Shown in pieces: positions 15,292 to 21,928 of a DNA stretch of 21,928 bases. Below the pieces are notes generated by a model, which saw only the letters and a program-made list of their open reading frames with translations, was not told where the DNA came from and made no database searches. Origin of the DNA: PALSA-505 sp035308365. GTDB lineage: Bacteria; Actinomycetota; Actinomycetes; Streptosporangiales; Streptosporangiaceae. The stretch spans positions 1 to 21,928 of the forward strand of contig DATGGU010000042.1 of the NCBI GenBank assembly GCA_035308365.1, read 5' to 3'. Every line of letters starts with the position of its first letter. The stretch's first letter is position 1. The translations under genes and the position numbers were made by a program.

Positions 15292-16701
15292 GTGACCGAG
15301 ACCCGGTCCAACGATTTGATCACGGCACTGGATGAGGCATCGCTGAGCAAGTTCCACCTGCGGGCGGTGCTGGCGTCGGGAATGGGATTCTTCACCGATG
15401 CCTACGACCTGTTCGTCATCGGTATCGCCGCTGCACTGATCACCAAGGACTGGAACCTGAGCTCAGGCAAGCTCGCCCTGCTCAACAGCACGATGCTGGG
15501 CGCCGCCTTCCTGGGGGCATCGCTGTTCGGCCGGTACGCCGACGTGGTGGGCCGCAAGCGTGTCTACTGGCTGGTCGCCGCGGTCATGATCGCCGGGGCG
15601 CTGGGATCGGCGCTGTCGCCGTCGTTCTGGGTACTGATCGCGTTCCGGTTCGTGCTCGGCTTCGGTGTCGGCGGCGACTATCCGGTCAGCGCGGTCATGG
15701 TCAGCGAGTATGCCAACCGGAAGGACCGCGGCAAGCTGGTCGCGATGGTGTTCGGCACCCAGGCGCTGGGCCTGATCGTCGGCCCGTTGATCGCGCTGGC
15801 CCTGCTCGGTTCGGGCACCAGCGACGACACGGCGTGGCGGGTCCTGCTCGCGCTCGGCGCTGTGCCCGCCGCCGCCGTGATCTACCTGCGCTGCCGGATG
15901 CCGGAATCACCCCGCTACCAGGCCCAGGTGCGGGGGCAGGCCGAGCAGGCGGCCAGCCGGATCGCCGATTTCACCGCCGGCCGGGTCAGCGGCAAGGCAG
16001 CCGGAGCGGCCACGCCGCAACTGGCGCTGCGGGCCTTCCTCACCAACCGCCGGTGGCTGATCATGCTGGCCGGGACGGCCGGCTGCTGGTTCCTGCTCGA
16101 CTATGCCTACTACGGCAACACGATCTCCACGCCACAGATCCTCAGCCTGATCTCACCGCACGCCAGCACGATGACCAAGATCGCGCTCCAGCTCGCGATC
16201 TTCCTGGTGGCAGCGGTGCCGGGTTACCTGATGGCGATCGCCAGGCTGGACCGGATCGGGCACCGGCGGCTCCAGCTCACCGGCTTCGCGATGATGGCGC
16301 TGTGCTTCCTGGTCATCGCGGCCATACCGGGCATGACCACAACGGTCGCACCCTTCCTCGTGGTGTACGGGATCAGCTACTTCTTCACCGAATTCGGCCC
16401 GAACGTGACCACCTTCGTCCTGCCCAGCGAGCTGTACCCGGTGACGATGCGAACGACCGGGCACGGCATATCGGCGGGCATCGGCAAGCTCGGCGCGTTC
16501 ATCGGGGTGTTCCTGTTCCCCGTGCTGCAATCATCCCTGGGCCTGCGCGGCACCCTGCTACTCACCGGCGGCGTCTCCGTCCTGGGCCTGGCGCTGACCC
16601 TCGTGCTGCCCGAACCGGCCGGGCGCAGCCTGGACGAGATAACGGCCAGCTCACCCGGCCCCCGGCCGCTGCCGCTAGCCGATCAGGTACCGGCCCGCTG
16701 A
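15292..16701 (+). CDS. PHS-family phosphate:H+ symporter (MFS)
   Basis: A 469-residue, 12-helix major facilitator of the phosphate:H+ symporter family (Pho84-like), which imports inorganic phosphate across the cell membrane. Diagnostic motifs are GMGFFTDAYDLF (30-41, with D36 and D39), GVGGDYPVSAVMVSE (about 125-139) and FGPNVTTFVLPSELYP (about 368-383). The MFS loop FGRYADVVGRKRVYW lies between helices 2 and 3. The GTG start at 15292 has AAGGGA about 7 bases upstream. A candidate PHO box 100 bases upstream supports both the function and phosphate-starvation control. It is monocistronic, with a hairpin at its stop codon. Confidence 0.9.
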   Translation: MTETRSNDLITALDEASLSKFHLRAVLASGMGFFTDAYDLFVIGIAAALITKDWNLSSGKLALLNSTMLGAAFLGASLFGRYADVVGRKRVYWLVAAVMIAGALGSALSPSFWVLIAFRFVLGFGVGGDYPVSAVMVSEYANRKDRGKLVAMVFGTQALGLIVGPLIALALLGSGTSDDTAWRVLLALGAVPAAAVIYLRCRMPESPRYQAQVRGQAEQAASRIADFTAGRVSGKAAGAATPQLALRAFLTNRRWLIMLAGTAGCWFLLDYAYYGNTISTPQILSLISPHASTMTKIALQLAIFLVAAVPGYLMAIARLDRIGHRRLQLTGFAMMALCFLVIAAIPGMTTTVAPFLVVYGISYFFTEFGPNVTTFVLPSELYPVTMRTTGHGISAGIGKLGAFIGVFLFPVLQSSLGLRGTLLLTGGVSVLGLALTLVLPEPAGRSLDEITASSPGPRPLPLADQVPAR

Positions 16702-16720
16702 CTGGAGGGCTCTCAGCGGG
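16694..16720 (+). terminator. Hairpin at the end of the phosphate transporter gene
   Basis: CCCGCTGA (16694-16701, containing the TGA stop) pairs perfectly with TCAGCGGG (16713-16720) around an 11-base loop. No T-tract follows, as is common for actinobacterial terminators. Confidence 0.5.
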
Positions 16721-17104
16721 TGGGTTCGCGGTGCAGCCTGGGACGCCACTGTGCGATCCGGCCGCTCTGGCCGGTGGCACCGGCTCCAGCATGGAGTCCC
16801 GCGGCTCCAGCCACCGTGAGGCGCAAAGCGCGACTACGCACAGCAATGAGAAACGCCCGCTCAGAATTTCAAAGCCACACCGGACCGCCGAATATTTTCA
16901 TGGTGCCTGCGGATGTATTCCAAGCCAGTCGCCGTGCAGGTTATCGATTAGGCGCTGAGCCGGTCAACGGCCGTCACAGTGGCAACCGGTCCAATATCGG
17001 CGGTTCTCAGGCGGGGTTCGGATCACGCCGGGTGATCGCGGCGGCGTCTGTCAGGTATCCGCCTGGCCTGGCGTTACCCGGACGGTATGGCGATGGGGGC
17101 TGCA
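16702..17104. other. Intergenic region upstream of the SnoaL-like gene
   Basis: No ORF with a ribosome binding site or recognisable product is seen. A lower-GC patch lies at 16840-16930. A perfect inverted repeat GATCAC-GCCGG-GTGATC at 17021-17037 could be an operator, about 75 bases upstream of the candidate -10 box of the next gene. Confidence 0.4.
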
Positions 17105-17119
17105 CTGCATATAATGCAG
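17105..17119 (+). promoter_or_regulatory. Palindrome containing a perfect -10 box
   Basis: CTGCAT-ATA-ATGCAG is a perfect 6-3-6 inverted repeat and contains TATAAT at 17110-17115. A start of transcription near 17122 would leave a leader of about 20 bases carrying the GAAAGGG ribosome binding site. No good -35 box is seen 16-18 bases upstream. A factor binding the palindrome would cover the -10 box, so repression is plausible. Confidence 0.5.
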
Positions 17120-17140
17120 CATTCTGAAAGGGTGACCCGC

Positions 17141-17554
17141 ATGGGAGCAGCTGGCGAAGAGGGGCGCGTCCTCGCGGTTTTGCACGAGATGCTCGATGCC
17201 CAGGAAGTGGGCAACGTGGGACGGGTGCTCGCGACGCTCTCCGGCCGCCCCGAGGCAGCTCACATGGCGACCGACGGGGTCCACTGGGAGACCAGCTGGG
17301 AGGCCGCCCATGCCGTCACCGCAGTGCCCGGGGATGGCCTTCGGCTGGTCGCCGACCACTTCAATATTCACATTCAGGGCGGGGTGGCGTGGGCCGAGGG
17401 CCAAGGGCGCATCAGCAACCGCAGCGGTGCGGAGCGCCTGGTGCGGATGTCGTGTGTCCTGGTCCGTGAAGGGGGTCAGTGGGTGATCGTGCAGTCGCAC
17501 GCGTCGCTCCCGGTCACGGACGCGGAGATCTTCAAGCTGGAGACCGGCTGCTAG
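17141..17554 (+). CDS. SnoaL-like (NTF2-fold) protein
   Basis: A 137-residue protein with an NTF2/SnoaL-type cone fold. VLAVLHEMLDAQEVGNVGRVLATLS is the first helix pair. HFNIHIQGGVAWAEGQGRI and RLVRMSCVLVREGGQWVIVQSHASLP are the curved beta sheet seen in the SnoaL_3/DUF4440 group, whose members bind small molecules and sometimes act as isomerases or cyclases. ATG 17141 is chosen over the in-frame GTG at 17132 because GAAAGGG (17126-17132) then sits at the right distance of about 8 bases. No partner gene hints at a substrate. It is convergent with the glycosidase gene. Confidence 0.82.
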   Translation: MGAAGEEGRVLAVLHEMLDAQEVGNVGRVLATLSGRPEAAHMATDGVHWETSWEAAHAVTAVPGDGLRLVADHFNIHIQGGVAWAEGQGRISNRSGAERLVRMSCVLVREGGQWVIVQSHASLPVTDAEIFKLETGC

Positions 17555-17694
17555 CACCGCTGGCCGGACCCTGTGGTTGCCCGGCGCACTGAGCTCGGCG
17601 CGGGACCGTGTCGCAGGCGTCGCACCAGGTCCGTCAGCAAATGTCCTGGCCGGCCGTGGTGAGCACTCTTTGCTGGCTGGCTCAGCCCATCGGG

Positions 17695-20529
17695 CTAGGA
17701 GACTGTGACGGTGACTCCTGCCTCCCGTGTCATGTTTCCCATCGTGGCGGTGGCGTGCACGGTGGCGCTGGCGTTGGGTGCGTAGCTGGGCGCGGTTACC
17801 TGGAAGGTGGCGACCGGGGCCGCGCCCGGCGCCACCGAGGTGAAGTCCGTGGGGCCGGCCGGCACCGCGGTCCAGCCTTCCGGCAGTTGCAGCGCTAGCC
17901 GGACGTCGGGCAGGGTCAGGTCACCGGATGCGGTGAGCTGCACCTGTACCGTTGCGGCCTGGCCCGGCTGCATCGTCGAGGGGGCCGTGACCACGACCTG
18001 GCGGGCGGCGGGGGTGGCCGTCATGGTGTACGTGCCCTGCAATGGCAGATCCGGCAGCGCCGACGAGTCGCCCACATAGACGTTGTAGCTGCCTTCGGTC
18101 TGTGTCCAGCCGTTCGCCGCGTCGTCCCACCACGACTCCTGCTGTGGGGTGATGGTGAAGGAGACCTGGGCCGAGGCCCCGGGAGCGAGGCTGACCCGCT
18201 GGAATCCGGCGAGCTCGCGCGGCGGCTCGCCGGAGGCGGACGGGTCGCCCAGGTAGAGCTGGGCGACGTCGCTGCCCGGCCGCTGCCCTGTGTTGGTGAC
18301 CGTGGCGGATACCTGAACGTCTTGCGTGCCGTCCACGGTGCCGGGGGTGATCTGCAGGTTGCTGAAGGCGAACTGGGTGTAGGAGAGCCCGAACCCGAAC
18401 GGGAACAACGGCGTGAGGTTGTTCGCGTCGTACCAGCGGTAGCCGACGTCGATGCCCTCGGAGTACTGGACCTGGCTGCCGTTGCCCGGGAATTGGGCCG
18501 TGGTGCTGGCGGGTACCTGGCTCAGGCTGGCCGGGAAGGTCACCGGCAGGTGGCCGCCCGGATCGGTCTGGCCGAACAGCACACTCGCCAGTGCCGTCCC
18601 GCTGCCTTGGCCCGGATACCAGGCGTCGAGCACCGCTGCGACCTGGGACAGCCACGGCATCGCGACCGGTGCCCCGGCGTCGATCACCACGACCGTATCC
18701 GGGTTCGCCGCCGCGACGGCCTCGACGAGCTCGTCCTGCGCGGATGGCAGGTTCAGCGACGGCCGGTCGGCGGCTTCGGACTCGGTGTCATCGGAGACGA
18801 CGACCACCGCGGTGGATGCCGACTTGGCCGCGCTGACCGCGGCGTTGATCGTGGGCGCGAGAGCCGACGGGGTGCCCCAAAGCAGTTGCGAGGACTGGCC
18901 GCTGATCGACAGCGTGTACTGCTGCCCAGCGGTCAGGTTGACCGCGACCGAGTAGGTGTGCACTGGCGGCGTGCTCGGGTCGTCCAGTATCTGCTGACCG
19001 TTCAGCGACAGGTACGTCGCGGTGTAGCAACCGCATGGGTTGGTGAGGGCCAGCACGTACGTGCCGGTTTCCGGCGCGGTCAGCGTGCCGGTGTAGCTGC
19101 CACCGGACGAGGTGGACGAGTACGCGGGGGACAGGTTAGCCGACGGGATGGACGGCAGTGAGGTGTCGGCCGGCAGGCCCTGGGAGTAGACGACATTCGT
19201 GCCCGAACCCGCCGCGGCCTGGATGCCCGCGAGAGGGGTCACCGTGGCGGACGGGATGACGTAGGCGCTGCCACCGCCCGCATAGGCAGGCGAGGCGGAC
19301 GCGGCCGGGCCGATGACGGCGATGGTGCCGCCGTTGGATGCGGGCAACGGCAGGACCGGGCCGGAGTTCTTCAGCAGCGTGGTGCCCTCCTCGGCGACCG
19401 CGGTGCCCACCGCCTGGTTCGCCGGCGTGGTGACCGTGGCCGAGGTGGAGCCCGTGCGCGGCTGGTTGAACAGGTTGTACTGGAACATCTCGGTCAGGAT
19501 CCGCTGCACCATGGTGTTCAGCGCGCTGCGCGGGATGGTCCCTTTCCGGATCGCGGATGACAGAGCCGTCCCGTAGTAGGTGTTCTCCGGCTGCTCCATG
19601 TCGGTCCCCTCCAGCGCCCCCTGCGTCGAGTGCAACGCGCCATAGTCGGAGGTCACGAAGCCGGGGAAGTTCCACTCATCGCGCAGGACGCTGGTCTCCA
19701 GGCTGGAGTTGTTGCAACTGAAGCTGCCGTTCACCATCGAGTACGCGCACATGGCCGACGCGGCGTTACCCTGCTTCACCGCCGCCTCGAAGGACGGCAT
19801 GTAGATCTCGTGCAGCGCCCTGTTGCCGACGATGACGTTGTCCGCGGACGTGTTGCGGTAGGTCTCCTGGTTGTACGCGTCGAAGTGCTTGACCTGCGAC
19901 ATCACGTCCTGACTCTGCACGCCGCCGATCTCGGCGACAGCGAGGGCGGAATTGAGCGAGGGATCCTCCGACAGCGCCTCGAACGACCGGCCCCAGCGGG
20001 GATCGCGGTCGATGTTCACGGTCGGGCCGAGGTTGGCGCTGGCTCCCTTGCCGAACTCCTCGGCGCCGATCACCTGGCCGTACTGTTGCGCCAGGGAAGG
20101 ATCCCACGTCGCGGCCAGCGCGACGCCCGCGGGAAGCTGAGTGACACCGGTCAGCCCGTCGGCCACCCCGGAGGGGCCATCCTCCAGCCCCATCGCCGGT
20201 ATGCACAGCGATGAGATCGCCGGCGTGTAGAACACGTACGGGTTGGACGTGCCATGGCCTTCCACCATGCTGATCTCCTGGCTCAGCGACATCTGGCCCA
20301 TCAGCTGCGCGACCCGCTGAGAAATGGGGGCGGTGGACGTCACCCACGGGCACGAAGCGGCCGGTGCGTCATGCCAGGCGGCCGCACCGGTCCCCCCGGC
20401 CGGTCCGGCCCGGGCGGATGCCGGCACGGGCATCAGTACGCCCAGGGCCACCATGACGACAACGGCCAGCCGCCACGCCTGGTATCTCCGGCCACCTAAT
20501 GGAACATGGCTAACACCAGTACCTGCCAT
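17695..20529 (-). CDS. Secreted glycoside hydrolase family 3 beta-glycosidase, multidomain
   Basis: A 944-residue exported GH3 enzyme, expected to remove beta-linked sugars (glucose or xylose) from plant oligosaccharides outside the cell. A Sec signal peptide occupies about residues 1-38 (hydrophobic AVVVMVALGVLM, then PASARA). The catalytic barrel has NIDRDPRWGR, VKHFDAYNQE (K214, H215) and nucleophile D295 in FVTSDYGALHS. The second GH3 domain starts near 380 and carries a PA14-like insert (about 473-555). Its TESEAADRPSL resembles the acid/base loop. A fibronectin-III-like domain (about 740-800) and a C-terminal NEW3-like domain (about 851-944) follow. ATG 20529 has AGGAGG (complement of 20536-20541) 6 bases upstream. 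No sugar transporter or LacI regulator adjoins it. Confidence 0.9.
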   Translation of the reverse strand: MAGTGVSHVPLGGRRYQAWRLAVVVMVALGVLMPVPASARAGPAGGTGAAAWHDAPAASCPWVTSTAPISQRVAQLMGQMSLSQEISMVEGHGTSNPYVFYTPAISSLCIPAMGLEDGPSGVADGLTGVTQLPAGVALAATWDPSLAQQYGQVIGAEEFGKGASANLGPTVNIDRDPRWGRSFEALSEDPSLNSALAVAEIGGVQSQDVMSQVKHFDAYNQETYRNTSADNVIVGNRALHEIYMPSFEAAVKQGNAASAMCAYSMVNGSFSCNNSSLETSVLRDEWNFPGFVTSDYGALHSTQGALEGTDMEQPENTYYGTALSSAIRKGTIPRSALNTMVQRILTEMFQYNLFNQPRTGSTSATVTTPANQAVGTAVAEEGTTLLKNSGPVLPLPASNGGTIAVIGPAASASPAYAGGGSAYVIPSATVTPLAGIQAAAGSGTNVVYSQGLPADTSLPSIPSANLSPAYSSTSSGGSYTGTLTAPETGTYVLALTNPCGCYTATYLSLNGQQILDDPSTPPVHTYSVAVNLTAGQQYTLSISGQSSQLLWGTPSALAPTINAAVSAAKSASTAVVVVSDDTESEAADRPSLNLPSAQDELVEAVAAANPDTVVVIDAGAPVAMPWLSQVAAVLDAWYPGQGSGTALASVLFGQTDPGGHLPVTFPASLSQVPASTTAQFPGNGSQVQYSEGIDVGYRWYDANNLTPLFPFGFGLSYTQFAFSNLQITPGTVDGTQDVQVSATVTNTGQRPGSDVAQLYLGDPSASGEPPRELAGFQRVSLAPGASAQVSFTITPQQESWWDDAANGWTQTEGSYNVYVGDSSALPDLPLQGTYTMTATPAARQVVVTAPSTMQPGQAATVQVQLTASGDLTLPDVRLALQLPEGWTAVPAGPTDFTSVAPGAAPVATFQVTAPSYAPNASATVHATATMGNMTREAGVTVTVS

Positions 20530-20875
20530 CTCACGCCTCCTGACGCCCAACAGCCTCCCGGCCGGCCGCCCTTCCGCCATGTGTGCACATAGCTCAATTA
20601 ATTCTTGGCACGAATGTGAGAGTCAGCCAAGACGGGATGACACTTTGATTCACGTGGGTACACGGTGGCAACCACCACGTTTACGGCCGGTCCGGGGACA
20701 CAGACCGGCGACGACGCACCGACGGTTCAGAGATGTCATAACCGGGTCTGTGGTTCTGGTCTTTGCCCGGGGCTGGTTTCGTGGACTGCCGGCGATCCGT
20801 AGTCGTGCCGCAGGGTATTCCAGTTCCCCGTGCATCCGATAGCCGGTCAGGCGCCAGTTCACTGACGAGGGTGCC
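20530..20875. other. Intergenic region with the GH3 promoter; small palindromes
   Basis: The part next to the GH3 gene carries TGTGCACA (20582-20589) and AATTAATT (20596-20603), both perfect palindromes in an AT-rich patch suited to a promoter. GGTGG-CAA-CCACC (20664-20676) is a further inverted repeat. The CebR-type operator TGGGAGCGCTCCCA of cellulose-utilisation genes is not present. Nothing protein-like is seen in the remainder. Confidence 0.4.
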
Positions 20876-21526
20876 TCAGCGCGTGATTTGCATGCCCAGT
20901 TCCGCAGCCGGAACGCAGTCAACGCCGATGAGCTGGAGAAACTCGGCGGCTCTGCCGAAGATCTCGCCGACGGGATGTCCGGCGAGCTGGGCCTGATAGG
21001 CCCGGTACCGGGTCATCTCCCACGCCCGGGCACGCCGTGGAACCCTCGCCAGCGAAGGCTCCGGCACCGGCCGCCACACCCAGTCCCCGACCCGCTGTGA
21101 CCCCGGGCCCGGCGCGGCCAGCTCGGCAAGATCAACCTGGTGACCCAGCTGATTGCGGACAAACCGCAACCCAGCCAGTGTCCCCTCCACCCCCCGCCGA
21201 TCGGCCGGGCACAGCCCCGCCATCACCCGGTCATAGGCCTGCACATGATGGCGCACCAGCGTGGCGTCCACGATCGTCACCCACCACACCGCCTCGCCGA
21301 TCAGCATCAGCGCCTGCCCCCGGACCTGGGCACCAGCCCCGGCCAGCCGCTGCACCGCCTCACCCATCCCGGCGATCGACCATTGCAGCGCGCTGACCTC
21401 CACCGCCGGGTCCCCCAGGTGCGCCCGGTTCCACGCCACCCGGCAGGCTACCGAGCAAAACCGGGCATGCTCACGGCGCGGCACGAACGCCGCACCACAT
21501 TGCTGGCAGCTCCGCAGGTCAGCCAT
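20876..21526 (-). CDS. Zinc-ribbon protein with HEPN-like RX4H motif, function unknown
   Basis: A 216-residue protein of a family I recall as widespread but uncharacterised in actinobacteria. The N-terminus is a zinc ribbon with C7, C10, C24 and C28 (SCQQCG, RFCSVACR). The remainder is predicted largely helical, with GEAVWWVTIVDATLV, TLAGLRFVRNQLGHQVDL and WEMTRYRAYQAQLAGHP. R124-N125-x3-H129 fits the RX4H motif, with a polar residue after the arginine, of HEPN ribonucleases. From memory, some relatives have tyrosine in place of the histidine, which would argue against catalysis. ATG 21526 follows a TACGAT box by 6 bases and has no ribosome binding site, suggesting a leaderless mRNA. Confidence 0.75.
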   Translation of the reverse strand: MADLRSCQQCGAAFVPRREHARFCSVACRVAWNRAHLGDPAVEVSALQWSIAGMGEAVQRLAGAGAQVRGQALMLIGEAVWWVTIVDATLVRHHVQAYDRVMAGLCPADRRGVEGTLAGLRFVRNQLGHQVDLAELAAPGPGSQRVGDWVWRPVPEPSLARVPRRARAWEMTRYRAYQAQLAGHPVGEIFGRAAEFLQLIGVDCVPAAELGMQITR

Positions 21527-21532
21527 CAAACC

Positions 21533-21538
21533 ATCGTA
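21533..21538 (-). promoter_or_regulatory. Candidate -10 box for a leaderless transcript
   Basis: On the minus strand TACGAT ends 6 bases before the ATG at 21526, the spacing expected if transcription starts at the start codon. No Shine-Dalgarno sequence exists between them. A matching -35 box is not evident. Confidence 0.4.
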
Positions 21539-21652
21539 CGCGCGCCAGGTAACAATCCTGCGTCGCAGCGTAGCGTCCGGACATGAGACGCTGGTGCCCG
21601 TTCGTGACCTCGCGTGACCTTGCCGTGTCTGTCTAAAAACGGCTGGACGAGT

Positions 21653-21928
21653 TCATCGGCGGGCCATCTCGCGGATCGCAAACGCGACGATGCCGGGTCT
21701 TTCTTCGGGCAGGTAGTGCCCGGCGCCGTCGATGACGCGGACGGCCAGTTCGTCCGCGTGCGTCCCGGCGCCGGTGAGACTGCGCGGGGACAGCCCAAAA
21801 TCCTTCGCCCCGGCCGGCAGCAGGGCCGGGACCGACAGGTGCTGGTGCCGGTAGCCGCCAAGCGCCCGGCGGGGGATGTCGCGGAGCACCACGTGCCAGT
21901 GCAGTTGCTGCCCGGCGCGGGCCCGGGC
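21653..21928 (-). CDS. Alpha/beta hydrolase, C-terminal part (runs off the window)
   Basis: The frame is open to the right edge of the window, so only the last 91 residues are seen. HWHVVLRDIP resembles the cap region of epoxide-hydrolase-like alpha/beta hydrolases. VPALLPAGAKDFG is the strand and loop before the acidic residue, and VRVIDGAGHYLPEERP carries the catalytic histidine in the typical GHxxPEExP setting. The nucleophile elbow would lie outside the window. A T-rich run on the minus strand after the stop (around 21640) has no clear hairpin before it. The substrate is unknown. Confidence 0.75.
   Translation of the reverse strand, partial: ARARAGQQLHWHVVLRDIPRRALGGYRHQHLSVPALLPAGAKDFGLSPRSLTGAGTHADELAVRVIDGAGHYLPEERPGIVAFAIREMARR

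Overview
The window is GC-rich, uses GTG starts freely, and carries gene families typical of filamentous soil Actinobacteria: an AfsR/SARP regulator with TPR repeats, a Streptomyces-type PHO box, VapBC, SCO6745-like and CU044_5270-like fragments, and secreted proteins. I read it as a chromosomal accessory region of a streptosporangial- or streptomycete-like actinomycete. I see no rRNA, tRNA, CRISPR array, insertion sequence or integrase.

Layout, left to right. 1-508 has no clear gene. 509-2662 (+) is a SNF2-family helicase. 2947-3641 (-) is a VapB/VapC toxin-antitoxin pair with a repeat-rich promoter. 3956-4264 (+) is a shortened DUF6933-like gene, facing an HTH protein at 4348-5043 (-). 5290-5592 (-) is a small acidic unknown, downstream of a quinone oxidoreductase (5609-6595, -). 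The oxidoreductase is divergent from an ArsR regulator (6680-7033, +), and two inverted repeats lie between them. 7131-8885 is a decaying stretch holding a frameshifted CU044_5270-like remnant, a 69-codon ORF, an intact SRPBCC gene and a broken oxidoreductase. 8999-9574 (-) encodes a secreted four-cysteine protein followed by a strong terminator.

10174-13293 (+) is a 1039-residue AfsR/SARP regulator containing five near-identical 120-bp units. 13381-14397 (-) is an adenine/adenosine deaminase-family protein that lacks the usual catalytic glutamate. 14728-15165 (-) is the C-terminal stub of an SCO6745-family protein. 15292-16701 (+) is a phosphate:H+ symporter behind a candidate four-unit PHO box. 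17141-17554 (+) is a SnoaL-like protein with a TATAAT box inside a palindrome. 17695-20529 (-) is a secreted multidomain GH3 glycosidase. 20876-21526 (-) is a zinc-ribbon protein with a HEPN-like RX4H motif. An alpha/beta hydrolase gene runs off the right edge.

The genes do not form one pathway. The clear functional units are vapBC, the ArsR/oxidoreductase divergon and the PHO-box/phosphate transporter pair. At least three gene remnants suggest an accessory region under erosion. I did not find a convincing new multi-gene system. The best leads are the zinc-ribbon/RX4H protein, the deaminase with the altered catalytic motif, and the tandem repeats in the SARP gene.
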